Assembly (NCBI RefSeq): GCF_007752535.1
Contig: NZ_CP036429.1
Location: forward strand, 54,675-118,674
Length of the DNA stretch: 64,000 nt
Direction: 5' to 3'
Origin: Tautonia plasticadhaerens
GTDB taxonomy: Bacteria > Planctomycetota > Planctomycetia > Isosphaerales > Isosphaeraceae
The notes below the pieces were generated by a model. It worked only from the letters and a program-made list of their open reading frames with translations. It searched no databases and was not told where the DNA came from. Position 1 is the first letter of the stretch. Each line of letters starts with the position of its first letter. Of this stretch, positions 18,075 through 27,764 are shown piece by piece. A program made the translations under genes and the position numbers.

Positions 18075-20567
18075 CTACCGGAGCAAGAGTCGTCCGAGTT
18101 CGGCGAGGTCACCCGCCAGGAAGGGACTGTCCGGCTTATCGACGCTGCGGCGCCGATCCACCGTTTCTTGGAACAGGCGCTCGGCCGTTTCCCAGTTCCG
18201 GACCGACGCGAATGCCGTGGCGAGGCTGGAGCGGCACCAGAGGGTGTAGTGGTGGTCGGGGCCCAAGTCCGGCTTCGCTTCCATCGTCTCGAGGGTCTCC
18301 TCGTACAGCGGGATCGCCTCGGCCGTCCGTCCGGTCTCCTGGTAGGCCCAGGCGAGGTTCGCGCGGCTGACGAGCGTATCCGGGTGGTCAGGCCCGCGCT
18401 TCGCCTCCCGGAGTTCGAGCGTCAACCTAAACAATCGGGCCGCCTCCTCGGTGATTCCGGCGACCATGAGGGCATTGGCCAGATCGTTGCGGACGGCCAG
18501 CGTGCCGTCGTGATCGGGGCCCAGCGTTGATTCCATGGTCTTGAGCGTCCCCCTGAACAAGGGGATTGACTCGGCCGTCCGTCCGGTCATCTGGTAGGCC
18601 AGCGCAAGATTTGCGCGGCTGACGAGCGTGTCCTCGTGCTCCGGGCCGAATTTCTCCTCTCGGACTGCCAGCGTCGTTTCGGTCAGGGGGATCGCCTCGT
18701 CCAGACGCCCTGCGAATATATAGGCATGGGCAAGATTGTTGCAGACGAGTAGGGTGTATGGATCCTGGGGGCCCAAAGCGGACACGCAGGCATCGCGTGC
18801 CTTCGAGTGGAGGTCCACTGCCTTGACATACAGGCCCAGCCCCTGGAACGTCAGACCCAGCGCGTCGAGCAGCTTCCCCCGGGTTACCTGGGAGCCGGCG
18901 AATTCCTTATCGAGCCGCTCAGCGGCCCGGTCGAGGACGTCAGCGATCTTCACCTGACGACCGTCCAGCCAGGGGTCCGGACTGCGGAACGCTTCCACCA
19001 GGAAGTCGACGGCCGCCTCGGCCTGCTCGCGGGATTCCTCCGACTGATCCAGTGCCGCGGCGGTCTCGGCCTGCGCCTTCCTGGTGGCCACCAACGCCAG
19101 GTTCGTCGCCCAGTTGGCCAGCCGCAGCTGGCCGTTGGCCCGCGCCTGGACGGCCGCGACGGCCGCCAACCCGACCAGACCGACGACCAGCGCCACGGTC
19201 GCGGCCGCCGCCACCGTGCGATTCCGCCGCGCCCACCGCCGTGCCCGGAGGGAGATCGATTCGCGCCAGGCCGTCACCGGCTCGTCGGCCAGCCAGCGGT
19301 CGAGGTCCTCGGCCAGGGCCCGGGCCGTCGGATAGCGATCCGCTGGATTCAAGGCCATGGCCTTCAGGCAGACGGCTTCCAAGGCCTTGTCGGTCGACGG
19401 GTCGAGCTGACGTGGTGGCGGAAAGTCGCCCTGCTGCACGCGCCGGAGGACGGCGCCGGGATCATCCCCCTCGAACGGGGCCTTGCCCGTGAGTAGGCAA
19501 TAGAGCGTGGCGCCGAGCGAGTAGACGTCAATGGCCGGTCCGAACTGGTCCAGGTCGCCGGCGGCCTGCTCGGGGCTCATGTAGGCCGGCGTACCCAGGG
19601 CGCTGCCGGGCAGCGTCTCGGCCGAGCCGCTGGCTGAGAACGGCATCAGCGTTCTCTCACACGACGATGGGTCCGACCGGCCGGTCGGCTTGGCCAGGCC
19701 CCAGTCGACGACCAGGGTCTCGCCGTGCTTGCCGACGACGACGTTGCCCGGCTTGATGTCCCGGTGCAGCACGCCCCGGCTGTGGGCGTACCCGATGGCG
19801 TTGCAGACGTCCAGGAACCGACGCAGCAACTTGCGCAAGGCCAGCGACCGGACGCCGGCATCGGCCTCCGCCCGCCCGTCGGAATAGAACCGCTCGATGG
19901 CGTCCTTGAGGCTGTCGCCGCGGATGAGCCGCATGGCGTAGTAGGGGCGGCCGTCGGCATGCGCGCCCAGGCCGTAGACCGGGACGATGCCCGGGTGCTC
20001 CAGGCCCCCGGTGATCTCGGCCTCCAGCAGAAAGCGCTGGCGGCTGGTCGGGTCGTCGGCGTGGTGGTCGAGGATGCGCTTCAGCGCCACCTCGCGGTTG
20101 AGCTCCCCGTCCAGCGCCACGAAGACCGCCCCTAGGCCGCCGCGGGCGTGCGGCCGCAGGACACGGAAGCGCTGGCCGTCGGCAGTGGTCGAGCCGACGG
20201 CGAAGGTCGTCGTGGCCTCGGCGTCGGCCTCGGAGGGGCCGGAGCCGCTGCCGACGTGGGCGATGGTGGCCGTCAGGTCCGGGTCCTTGAGGGCCTCGAG
20301 CCGCTCGCGGGTGGAGCGTCCGACGGGCAGCGAGGCGAGGCTCTTCTCCGCGTCGCTGGCGTGTTGCTTCAGGTGCAGGGCGACCATCGCCTCGACGCCC
20401 GAGCGTGCCTCAGCGTCGAGGTCGCCGCGGTCGATCAGGTGCTCGGCCAGCGAGCGGGCCTTGTCGCGCGTCCAGGCCTGGAAGGCGGCAACCAGCTGGC
20501 CTTGGTCGATCAGCCCATTCTGGAGGGCGAGCAGGCCGAAGAGGAGGTCGCGGTCGGCGGCGGCCAT
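18075..20567 (-). CDS. Membrane Ser/Thr protein kinase with C-terminal TPR repeats
   Basis: 830 residues from ATG 20567 (MAAADRDLLFGLLALQNGLI); a longer start at 20639 adds only Arg-rich residues. An N-terminal region (1-135) precedes a Hanks-type kinase domain. Lys163 is in REVALKRIL, the catalytic loop is LHRDIKPGN (268-276), and the Mg-binding motif is DWG (288-290) in place of DFG. APE-type GTPAYMSPEQ follows. One membrane helix lies at about 451-473 (TVAAAATVALVVGLVGLAAV). Beyond it are TPR units of the kinesin-light-chain type, each with A-L-G-P-x-H-x-x-T-L. A TAG at 18075 ends the frame inside the TPR array; a further 113 codons follow in frame. Likely a sensor kinase with cytoplasmic kinase and protein-binding tail. 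Ligand unknown. Confidence 0.85.
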   Translation of the reverse strand: MAAADRDLLFGLLALQNGLIDQGQLVAAFQAWTRDKARSLAEHLIDRGDLDAEARSGVEAMVALHLKQHASDAEKSLASLPVGRSTRERLEALKDPDLTATIAHVGSGSGPSEADAEATTTFAVGSTTADGQRFRVLRPHARGGLGAVFVALDGELNREVALKRILDHHADDPTSRQRFLLEAEITGGLEHPGIVPVYGLGAHADGRPYYAMRLIRGDSLKDAIERFYSDGRAEADAGVRSLALRKLLRRFLDVCNAIGYAHSRGVLHRDIKPGNVVVGKHGETLVVDWGLAKPTGRSDPSSCERTLMPFSASGSAETLPGSALGTPAYMSPEQAAGDLDQFGPAIDVYSLGATLYCLLTGKAPFEGDDPGAVLRRVQQGDFPPPRQLDPSTDKALEAVCLKAMALNPADRYPTARALAEDLDRWLADEPVTAWRESISLRARRWARRNRTVAAAATVALVVGLVGLAAVAAVQARANGQLRLANWATNLALVATRKAQAETAAALDQSEESREQAEAAVDFLVEAFRSPDPWLDGRQVKIADVLDRAAERLDKEFAGSQVTRGKLLDALGLTFQGLGLYVKAVDLHSKARDACVSALGPQDPYTLLVCNNLAHAYIFAGRLDEAIPLTETTLAVREEKFGPEHEDTLVSRANLALAYQMTGRTAESIPLFRGTLKTMESTLGPDHDGTLAVRNDLANALMVAGITEEAARLFRLTLELREAKRGPDHPDTLVSRANLAWAYQETGRTAEAIPLYEETLETMEAKPDLGPDHHYTLWCRSSLATAFASVRNWETAERLFQETVDRRRSVDKPDSPFLAGDLAELGRLLLR

Positions 20568-21126
20568 GGCGCGGCTCCGATCGGTGCCGGCCGCCCGGCC
20601 CGTCCGACCCCGCCCTCGGGGCCGGGTCCCGGTGACCACACACCGCCTGGATTATCGCATGACGGCTCGACGGACGCATCCGCGACGGCCCGCCCCCTCG
20701 TCCTGGCGCAGACTGCGTCTCTGCGGGCAGAAAACGAGGTCATCGGTGAGCGGTCCTCACTGGCCGTCCGATGGCTGCGACCCAACGGTGGTCGGACGTC
20801 GCGCCGCGGCGGCTCGGATGACCCCATCCGTACAGCACGCCCCTCACGTGATGCCAGGCCCCGGGACCTCGAGCGGCACGCCGTCTTCCGGCTCATCGAC
20901 TTCCCTTGCGTCTCCCGGTACATCTGGGGGGCGGCTGCGGCCCCTCGCCGCGACCGGGGCCGCGTCGCGGCCCCGGGGCGACTCAAGGACGCCGGCGGCA
21001 TCCCGACCCACAGTGACCGGCGTCCGCCATGAGACGCCGGCCGACCTGATCTCCCAAACCCGGACTCCTGCTGACCCGGTGCGGCGTCCGAGGCAGTCGT
21101 GCCCACCGGGCTGATCGCGACCCCCC
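20568..21126. other. Gap without recognisable gene
   Basis: About 560 bp upstream of the kinase gene and downstream of the DUF5996 gene, so it should contain the kinase promoter. No plausible coding frame, repeat or hairpin was noticed. Confidence 0.4.
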
Positions 21127-22074
21127 TCAGCCGTGTCGATTGAGGGGCGGCAGGACACGCTCCAGCCCCGCTCGGTCCCAGGAGGCCCGGTCGGCGGCCG
21201 CCTCATAGGTGCTCTGGAGGAACTCCAGCAGCGTCTCGTCCGGCGAGGTCGAGGTCCGGACCGCCTCGTAGGGGAGCACGAACTCCCCGAGCTGATCATC
21301 CCAACGGGCTCCGGCCGGGCGGACGGGGGCGGCGGCGAAGCCGTCGGGAGGCGGGTAGGCGTACGAGTAGAACACCGCGTCGCTCGACGGGCCCCCCGGC
21401 CAGAACCCGGCGCTGCTGACCTCGTGCGAGTAGGCCTCCCGGGCGACCCAGTCCGGGAGGTTCGGGATGCCCGCCGGGTGCGGCGGCGCGGCCCGGCCGG
21501 AGAACCGCGTGACGGCCAGGTCGAAGCTGCCCCAGAAGAAATGCACCGGACTGGCCTTGCCGATGAACCGCGCCCGGAACTCCTTGAAGACCCGGTCCAT
21601 CTGGAGCAGAGCCCGCCAGAACCTCGTCGCGGCCCGGGGGTCGTATTCCCGGTGCTCGGTGTCCTCCTCGAAGGGGATGCCGTCGGCCAGCTCGCTCGGC
21701 ACGGTAGAGATGGGCACGTCGACCCCGATCGCACGGGTCCCGTCCATCACCGCCCGGTAGAACTCCGCCACGGACTGGCTCCGCAGCGGGACGGCACGCC
21801 GATCGCCGGCCGCCGACTGGATCACCAACTCCTGGTCGAGGAAGTCGAAGGTTAGCTCGAAGATGGCCCCGCCGTAGGGGATCGGCGAGGTCGTCAGGCC
21901 CCGGGCCGACAGGTACAGCGGGACGTGCCAGGAGTGGTTGGTCCAGGGGGCCTGGACCAGGCGGATCTTGCCGACGACCTGGGTCCAGAGGTGGAGGGCC
22001 GAGGCGGTCGTCGCCCAGTCCCGATAAGGCAGGGCGGGCCAATCGGAACTCAGGGACCGGGGCTGGTGATCCAT
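21127..22074 (-). CDS. DUF5996 family protein
   Basis: 315 residues from ATG 22074 (MDHQPRSLSSDWPALPYRDW). Recognised by the DUF5996 opening W-P-A-L-P-Y-x-x-W-x-x-T-x-x-T-L-H-L-W-x-Q-V-V-G-K-I-R, the block YLSARGLTTSPIPYGGAIFE, and the central VHFFWGSFDLAVTRFSGRAA. The C-terminus carries the SSAGFWPGG and YSYAYPPPDGF blocks. No signal peptide; predicted soluble. The function of the family is not established, and the neighbours give no hint. The frame is intact and of usual length, so it is probably functional. Confidence 0.85.
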   Translation of the reverse strand: MDHQPRSLSSDWPALPYRDWATTASALHLWTQVVGKIRLVQAPWTNHSWHVPLYLSARGLTTSPIPYGGAIFELTFDFLDQELVIQSAAGDRRAVPLRSQSVAEFYRAVMDGTRAIGVDVPISTVPSELADGIPFEEDTEHREYDPRAATRFWRALLQMDRVFKEFRARFIGKASPVHFFWGSFDLAVTRFSGRAAPPHPAGIPNLPDWVAREAYSHEVSSAGFWPGGPSSDAVFYSYAYPPPDGFAAAPVRPAGARWDDQLGEFVLPYEAVRTSTSPDETLLEFLQSTYEAAADRASWDRAGLERVLPPLNRHG

Positions 22075-22417
22075 GCGGTCTGGTCTCGGGATGGATGGGA
22101 TGGCCGTCTCGTGAGAGGGGGGCGCCGGCACAACGCGGCCGGAGACCGACAGCCGACCGAGGGTGATCCGAACCACCACAGCCTATCGCTCGGCCTGGTT
22201 GGGGTCCAGGCTCGGCCGACGGGTCAGCTCCGCCGGCGCACGACGTGACGTCGAACGGACCCGGTCGATGGGCAGTCTCCTCCGGTCGCACCAGACTGCC
22301 CCGGCTCCTGAAGCCCCTCCACGCCCTCGGAGTCGACGTCGCGGACCGGCCGCGGCCGGCACACCCATGCCGGCTCGCCCGCGGCCCGTGGCCGGGCCGC
22401 GGGCGGCCGGATCCCGC
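22075..22417. other. Gap without recognisable gene
   Basis: 343 bp between the DUF5996 start and the end of the beta-helix protein gene, both on the minus strand. No protein-like frame was seen. Likely holds the DUF5996 promoter. Confidence 0.35.
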
Positions 22418-24595
22418 TCAGGAGCACATCCCGATCGGTCCCGAGATCTCCGGGTCGCGATCGCTCGCGACGTTGGCGGCCACCTTGGTGTCCTCGCCGA
22501 GGCAAGAGCCCGGCCCGCCGAGGGAGAGGCCGCCGCCGGCGCCCTCGCCGTAGGTGCCGGCCCGGCCGCCGTGGCCGCCGTAGCCGAAGAGGCCACGCCC
22601 GGAGACGTTGGCGGTGATGAGGGTGTCGACCGCCCGGAGCTTCGCGTCCTCGTGGACGAAGAGGCCGCCGCCGAGGGCGTCGCCGCCGTCCCCACCGTCG
22701 CCCGCCAGGCCGCCGTCGCCCCCGCCGCCGCCGCCGGCGAGGTTCGACCGGACGAGGCTCCCCTCGATCCTCACCCGGCCGTAGGGGAAGTCGTCCCCGT
22801 CGTCGTCGCCGTCGTCGAGCGGCTTGAGCCGGGGCGGCCCGAAGGCTGCGAGGCCGCCGCCCCGGGCCGTGCCCCCGTCGCCGCCGTCGCCCGCACGACC
22901 GCCGTCGCCCCCGTCGCCCCCGACGGCCTCGTTGTTCTCCAGGGCGGCGTCGATCAGGGAGAGGGGCGCCTGGTCGGTCCCCTGGTAATAGAGCCCGCCG
23001 CCGGTCGAATCGCCGCCGAGGCCGCCGTCGCCGCCCCGGCCGCCGTCACCGCCCCGGCCGCCGACGGCCCGGTTGCGGACGAAGGACGAGGACGAGACCG
23101 TCATCGGGCCGCTGACCGACCCGCTCACCAGCAGGGCCCCGCCCCGGGCCTCGCCGCCGATCCCCCCGTCGCCGCCGAGGCCGCCCAGCCCGCCGGCACC
23201 GCCGAGGGCCTCGTTGCGGATCAGCTCGGCGCCGGCGATCGTCACCTCCATGTAGTCCGAGAAGAGGGCCCCGGCCCAGCCCTCGCCGCCGAGGCCGCCG
23301 TCGGTGCCGCGCCCGCCGGCGCCGCCCCCGCCGCCGAGGGCGCGGTTCCCCTCGAAGACGCCTCCGGAGACCGTCAGCGATCCGGTCGCCGTCAGCACGG
23401 CGCCCCCGAGGGCGATCCCCCCCTGGCCGGCCCGCAAGGCGCCGTCCTCGCCCTCGCCACCGGCGCCCCCGACGGCCTCGTTGCCGAGGAACTCGCCGTT
23501 GGTCAGGGTGACGGCCGCGCCCTGGGCGTCGACGGCGCCCCCCGTGCCCGAGCCGCCGTCGCCGTTCTGGGCCGTCAGCGGGCCGCCGTCGATGCCGTCG
23601 CCGCCGATGGCCCGGCAGTTGAGGAACGAGGTCCCCTCGACCTCCAGCGACGCCTCGCCGAAGTCCCCGAAGACCCGGATGGCGCCGCCGGCCCCCTGGC
23701 CGCCGATCCCGTTGGCCAGGTCGGCCCCGGCCCCGCCGTCGCCGCCCCGCGCCTCGGAGTCGATGAACTGGCCCCCCTCGACGACCAGCGAGGCCCCGGC
23801 GCCGACGACCGCGATGCCGCCGCCCCCGCCGAGCCCGCCGAAGCCGTTGGCCACCCCCGTCCCGCCGTCGCCGCCCCGGCCCCCGAGGGCGAGGTTGCCC
23901 CCGAAGAACCCGTCGACGACGCGGGTGGTCGTGCCCGCCCCGGCGAAGATGGCGCCCCCCAGCCCGGAGCCCCCCGTGCCGTTGGAGAAGTCATCGCCGC
24001 CGTCCGGGCCCCGGGCGCCCTCGGCCCGGTTGAAGAGGAAGGTGCTCGTGTCGACGGCCAGCGAGGCGCCCTCGCCCATGACGGCGACGGCCCCGCCCAG
24101 GCCGTCGGCCCCGGGCTCGCCGCCGACGGCCCGGTTGCCGCCCAGCAGCGAATCGACGAGCGTCAATGCGCCCCCGTCGACGAGGATCCCGCCGCCGACC
24201 CCGGCGGCCCCGTTGATGATCGCCAGGTCCTCGATCGTGACCTCGGCGCCCGCGGTCACCCGGAAGGCCCGAGACCGGCCCGCCCCGTCGACGGCCAGCA
24301 GGTCGGCGCCCAGGCCGACGATCGTGAGGTCCTCGTCGAGGACCAGCTCGCCGCCGGCCAGCACGATGGCCCGGCCGGCGAGCGCCTCGTCGAAGGCGAT
24401 CGTGTCGCCGTCCTCGGCGTCGACGATCGCCTGCCGGAGCGAGCCCGGCCCCGAGTCGAGGTCGCTGGTGACGGTGAGGGTGCTCAGCAGGGCCCGGGGC
24501 TCCATCCGGTCGAAGCCGAGCGCCGACCGACGCCGGCCGGCTCGCGCCGGACGCGGTCGTCCCCGGCCGAGGATGTCCGTCCTGAGGAGAGGCAT
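22418..24595 (-). CDS. Large secreted beta-helix protein with Gly-rich repeats
   Basis: 725 residues from ATG 24595. The N-terminus has the planctomycete export signature RMEPRALLSTLTVTSD in place of a classic signal peptide. LTVTSDLDSGPGSLRQAIVD is the opening of CSLREAI-type parallel beta-helix surface proteins. The body is about a dozen right-handed helix turns. Each pairs a strand such as LTVSGGVFEGNRALGG with a loop rich in GGDGG, and x-x-N-x-A-x-G-G recurs. Predicted outside the cell; adhesin-like or structural role by analogy only. It ends SDRDPEISGPIGMCS. The antisense strand is open over most of the length because of codon bias. Confidence 0.75.
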   Translation of the reverse strand: MPLLRTDILGRGRPRPARAGRRRSALGFDRMEPRALLSTLTVTSDLDSGPGSLRQAIVDAEDGDTIAFDEALAGRAIVLAGGELVLDEDLTIVGLGADLLAVDGAGRSRAFRVTAGAEVTIEDLAIINGAAGVGGGILVDGGALTLVDSLLGGNRAVGGEPGADGLGGAVAVMGEGASLAVDTSTFLFNRAEGARGPDGGDDFSNGTGGSGLGGAIFAGAGTTTRVVDGFFGGNLALGGRGGDGGTGVANGFGGLGGGGGIAVVGAGASLVVEGGQFIDSEARGGDGGAGADLANGIGGQGAGGAIRVFGDFGEASLEVEGTSFLNCRAIGGDGIDGGPLTAQNGDGGSGTGGAVDAQGAAVTLTNGEFLGNEAVGGAGGEGEDGALRAGQGGIALGGAVLTATGSLTVSGGVFEGNRALGGGGGAGGRGTDGGLGGEGWAGALFSDYMEVTIAGAELIRNEALGGAGGLGGLGGDGGIGGEARGGALLVSGSVSGPMTVSSSSFVRNRAVGGRGGDGGRGGDGGLGGDSTGGGLYYQGTDQAPLSLIDAALENNEAVGGDGGDGGRAGDGGDGGTARGGGLAAFGPPRLKPLDDGDDDGDDFPYGRVRIEGSLVRSNLAGGGGGGDGGLAGDGGDGGDALGGGLFVHEDAKLRAVDTLITANVSGRGLFGYGGHGGRAGTYGEGAGGGLSLGGPGSCLGEDTKVAANVASDRDPEISGPIGMCS

Positions 24596-24851
24596 GGCAT
24601 GCTCCGTCGATTGCGGATCCTTGCGGACGATCGTGCGTACGAGCCCGGCCCCGGGGCCGCGATCGCGGCCCCTCGCGACCCTCGGATCGGGCCGGGCGGC
24701 GACCCCCGGGCGCATCTGGCCCGTCCTCGCCGATCCGATCGGCGAGCGGGGTCTCGGGCGATCGGGCCGGCGTCCGGCCCGATCCGCCGGGGCCCCGCCC
24801 CCGGAGAGTCGCGGGGGCGGGGTGGTCATGACACCGAGGCAGGGCGGGGCA

Positions 24852-26405
24852 TCACCCCGAGACGGGGACGAGTTCCACGTCGATCTGCCGGTAGTAGATC
24901 GCAGTGAGGCCCTCGAAGCCCGAGTCGGTGCCGACGAGCAGCCAGAGGTCGCCATCGGAGTCGGCCCGGGCGGGGACCGTGTGGGTGTGCTCCACCGTCA
25001 CCGGGGCGTACGGCTGCGGGCCGGACTCGACCGGCTCCTCCCCGTTGGCGATGGTGCCCGCCACCGAGGCCGCCGGGCCGCCGACGGTCTGGTTGCCCTT
25101 GTCCACGTTCAACCCCAGGGAGCCGTCGTCCTGCGGGACGGCCACCGGTTCCTCCGCCCCGGCGCCGGCCTTCAGGGTGACCGACTCGCCGGGCGAGCCG
25201 CCGATCCCGAACCCCCCGCTCGGCGCGTCGGAGGCGAACCTGATGGTGAACCTCACCTCGTAGGCCTGGCCGGGCACGACGCCGTCGGCCGCCCCGAGGC
25301 TCCGCTTCAGGAACATGAAGACATCGTCGGATCGGTTGTGGCCCTGGAGCAGGTAGCCCGTCCCGTCAGTGCCCAGTTCGGACGGCAGGGGGCGGATCCC
25401 GGACTCCAGCTCGTAGGCCTCGTCCGGCTCCGAGGGCAGTTCGGCAAAGCCGGCCTCCCAGCCCCCGTCCCCCTCCGAGAAGTCGAAGGAGGCCGAGACG
25501 CGGGGGGCGTCCGCGCCCCGATCCACGGTGATCCGGGCCTCGGCGACCTGGCCGAAGGTGTCGGCCGCCTCGACCGCGAACACATTGGCCCCGGCCGCCA
25601 GGGGGACGGTGAACCGGTATCGGCCATCGGCGTCGGCCGTCAGCTCCTGCTCGAACGACCCGTCGCCCCCGAGGTCCAGCCGGACGGAGGCCCCCGGGGC
25701 GGTCCGGCCGACGAGGTCGACCTCGTCGGCGTCCACCCGGCCGTCGCCGTCCGGGTCCGCCGCCGGGTCGATGCCGGCGGAGTCCTCCAGGGGCCGGAGG
25801 TCGGTGGTGGCCCCGAAGTTCCGGGAGGCGATCAGCAGGTCGAGCAGCCCGACCCGGCCGTCGCCGTTGACGTCGGCCCCGCCCGCCTCGCCCGGGGAGG
25901 AGGGCGGACGCCCCGGCGCCCCCCGGATGGCGAGCAGGTCGGGCCGATCGACGCGGCCGTCGCCGTCGACGTCCCCCGCGAGGGAGACGTCCAGCTCGAA
26001 GTCGCCCGACGTCCCGCCCTCCGCGGCCGGGCGGAGCCGCAGGGCGCCGGGGCGGACGGAGGCGACCGTGACGCCGGCCGAGCCCCCGGGGGCGTCGGCC
26101 CGGCGGGTCAGTGTCCACGCCCCTCCGGGGGTCGGCGACTCGACCCGGGTCGCCCCGGGGTCGAGCGTGCCGTCGCCGGCGGCCCGGGCCTCGACCCGGA
26201 GGATGACCCGTCCCCCGGCGGCGAGGCCGAAGTCGCCCGGACCCGCCCGGACTTCGATCGGGGCGCCCCGCGGGCCGTCGATCCGCCCCCGGAAGGAGGC
26301 GAACGGGGCCATCACGGTCGAGAGCAGCGCCCGGGATTCGAGCGGCTCGATGCAGACGAGGGCCCGTCGGGGTCGCCGCGGACCCTCGGGGCAGGGGTTT
26401 CTCAT
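24852..26405 (-). CDS. Secreted surface protein with dockerin-type calcium-binding repeats
   Basis: 517 residues from ATG 26405 (MRNPCPEGPRRPRRALVCIE). PLESRALLSTVMAPFASF is the planctomycete export motif. A beta-sandwich-like region (residues 35-140) is followed by two dockerin-type calcium loops, GDVDGDGRVDRPDLLAIRG and ADVNGDGRVGLLDLLIASR. A third loop, DPDGDGRVDADEVDLV, comes next. It continues with a bacterial Ig-like segment and ends in a jelly-roll-like domain (YRQIDVELVPVSG). Probably anchored or assembled outside the cell through the calcium repeats. It precedes the beta-helix gene on the same strand, with about 255 bp between them. Ligand unknown. Confidence 0.75.
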   Translation of the reverse strand: MRNPCPEGPRRPRRALVCIEPLESRALLSTVMAPFASFRGRIDGPRGAPIEVRAGPGDFGLAAGGRVILRVEARAAGDGTLDPGATRVESPTPGGAWTLTRRADAPGGSAGVTVASVRPGALRLRPAAEGGTSGDFELDVSLAGDVDGDGRVDRPDLLAIRGAPGRPPSSPGEAGGADVNGDGRVGLLDLLIASRNFGATTDLRPLEDSAGIDPAADPDGDGRVDADEVDLVGRTAPGASVRLDLGGDGSFEQELTADADGRYRFTVPLAAGANVFAVEAADTFGQVAEARITVDRGADAPRVSASFDFSEGDGGWEAGFAELPSEPDEAYELESGIRPLPSELGTDGTGYLLQGHNRSDDVFMFLKRSLGAADGVVPGQAYEVRFTIRFASDAPSGGFGIGGSPGESVTLKAGAGAEEPVAVPQDDGSLGLNVDKGNQTVGGPAASVAGTIANGEEPVESGPQPYAPVTVEHTHTVPARADSDGDLWLLVGTDSGFEGLTAIYYRQIDVELVPVSG

Positions 26406-26789
26406 GGTGTCAGGCTCTCGGGGGAGGTCGGTGAGCGGCCCGGCCACGGGCCGACGATCCGGCGGGGTGATGGTCGACGGGGAACCCCCGCGACGCCACC
26501 CGAGTCGGATTCCCCGGCGGCCGGGCGACACATCACGGGAAAATTTACTGTGATGATCAGGGGCGCGAAACTTGCTATTCGAACGTGATGAGGCCGACTC
26601 GTCTTCCTTCATTAATGTCCGGCGGGGTGGACGTCCGGATGATCGCATGGGATTGCTGTCGCACGACTTGCCCACCCGGGCGGTCATCCCGCCCGAGACC
26701 GTGTCGATCCCTCCGGGATCGCCCCATGGGAGGTGAGGCTCCCGGGGCGTGGCGGCGGTCGACCGCACCCGGGATGGCGAGACGACCTC
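26406..26789. other. Gap upstream of the dockerin-type gene
   Basis: 384 bp. 26535-26625 is clearly less GC-rich than its surroundings (GAAAATTTACTGTGATGATC, TTCATTAATGTCC) and is the likely promoter region of the surface-protein genes. No defined -35/-10 pair can be assigned. Confidence 0.35.
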
Positions 26790-27044
26790 ACCATCCAAGG
26801 CAGGAGGCGAACCCCCGGGACAACGTTCCGAGGCGATCGGCCTCCGCCCGCAGCCGGGCCGCCGTCACCGCCAGGTCCTGCCGGTGCAGCGTCCCCAGCA
26901 GCTCCTCGACACCCACCGGCGGGCTCTTCAACTGCGCCTGCTGAGTCCACACTGCGGCGATCACCCCCTCCGGCTCGGCATCGAAGAGGCCGGCGGCGCC
27001 GGGTCGAGGACGCAGACGTCGAAGACGACCACCGGCGGGCTCAT
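26790..27044 (-). pseudogene. PIN-domain toxin with large internal deletion
   Basis: ATG 27044 overlaps the antitoxin stop by one base (TGATG). The first PIN strand is present (MSPPVVVFDVCVLDPAP), then sequence corresponding to a protein end follows directly in another frame (LFDAEPEGVIAAVWTQQAQL, VEELLGTLHRQDLAVTAARL). The central 90-100 residues, with the remaining acidic residues, are missing. The in-frame product would be only 27 residues. The toxin is therefore dead while its antitoxin is intact. Confidence 0.7.
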
Positions 27045-27508
27045 CAGTAGCCCAGCCCCAGCTCCTGGGCCTGGGCGGACAGCTCGCCGAGGGCCTTGAG
27101 CCGCTCGGCGTCCTCCCGGCGACGGTAGTGGTCCAGGTCGCACGCCCGGACGCGGCGGTGGGCGCCGACCTTGCGAAACGGCATGGCGCCGCGCTCCAGC
27201 AGGCCGACCAGGAAGGGCCGGGAGACGCCCAGCAGGTCGGCGGCCTGCTGGGTAGACAGCTCGTCGTCGCCGGCGACGACGGCCACCGGCTCGCCGGCAG
27301 CGATGCCGTCCAGGAGCTGGCGGAGCAGCGGCAGGGCGGCGGCGGGCAGGTCGACGACCTCGGCGTCGCGGCCGGCGGCCCCGAACTGCAAGCGGGCCTG
27401 TCGATCGTGCGGCGCGGCCAGGCGGCGGCTGGCCTCGGCGGCGAGGAGGCGGTCATCCTCGCCGGCCGGCGCGGTGGCCGGGGTCTTCGATGGGCTGCGG
27501 CGGGCCAT
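27044..27508 (-). CDS. Excisionase-type HTH antitoxin
   Basis: 154 residues from ATG 27508 (MARRSPSKTPATAPAGEDDR). The C-terminal half is a MerR/excisionase-like winged HTH: ELSTQQAADLLGVSRPFLVG and LLERGAMPFRKVGAHRRVRA, then a helical tail LKALGELSAQAQELGLGY. Proteins like this pair with PIN toxins in high-GC bacteria, and its stop overlaps the start of a PIN remnant. It should bind its own promoter and the toxin. With the toxin gutted it may persist as a solitary regulator. Confidence 0.7.
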   Translation of the reverse strand: MARRSPSKTPATAPAGEDDRLLAAEASRRLAAPHDRQARLQFGAAGRDAEVVDLPAAALPLLRQLLDGIAAGEPVAVVAGDDELSTQQAADLLGVSRPFLVGLLERGAMPFRKVGAHRRVRACDLDHYRRREDAERLKALGELSAQAQELGLGY

Positions 27509-27764
27509 GGTCCACCTCCGGGGACGGGGATCGGCTCCCGGGTCGATTGTAGAGGATCCGCGCAACGGACGCAATACTCGAAATAGTCGAAGCCGCCCGG
27601 CCCCCCATCCTCGCGCGTTGGGAACTGTCTGCAACGCCGTCCTTGGTGACGTCCTACTGGACAAATGTCCCCGTCACGGGCGAGCTGCGAGATGGCCTCC
27701 CGCCAGCCGGGCGCGGACATCGCCGGGAGTCGCTCGATCGCTCGACGCCGAACCGAGGAGCATC

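Noticed and set aside
22600-24200. CRISPR-like or tandem repeat array
   Set aside because: The repeats are coding Gly-Gly-Asp-Gly-Gly loops of a beta-helix protein with variable spacing and no unique spacers.
22163-26588. Long open frames of about 900-1100 codons on the plus strand
   Set aside because: They lie antisense to the beta-helix and dockerin-type genes. Their sequences are low-complexity Pro/Ala/Arg strings without domain signatures, as expected opposite GC-rich coding DNA.
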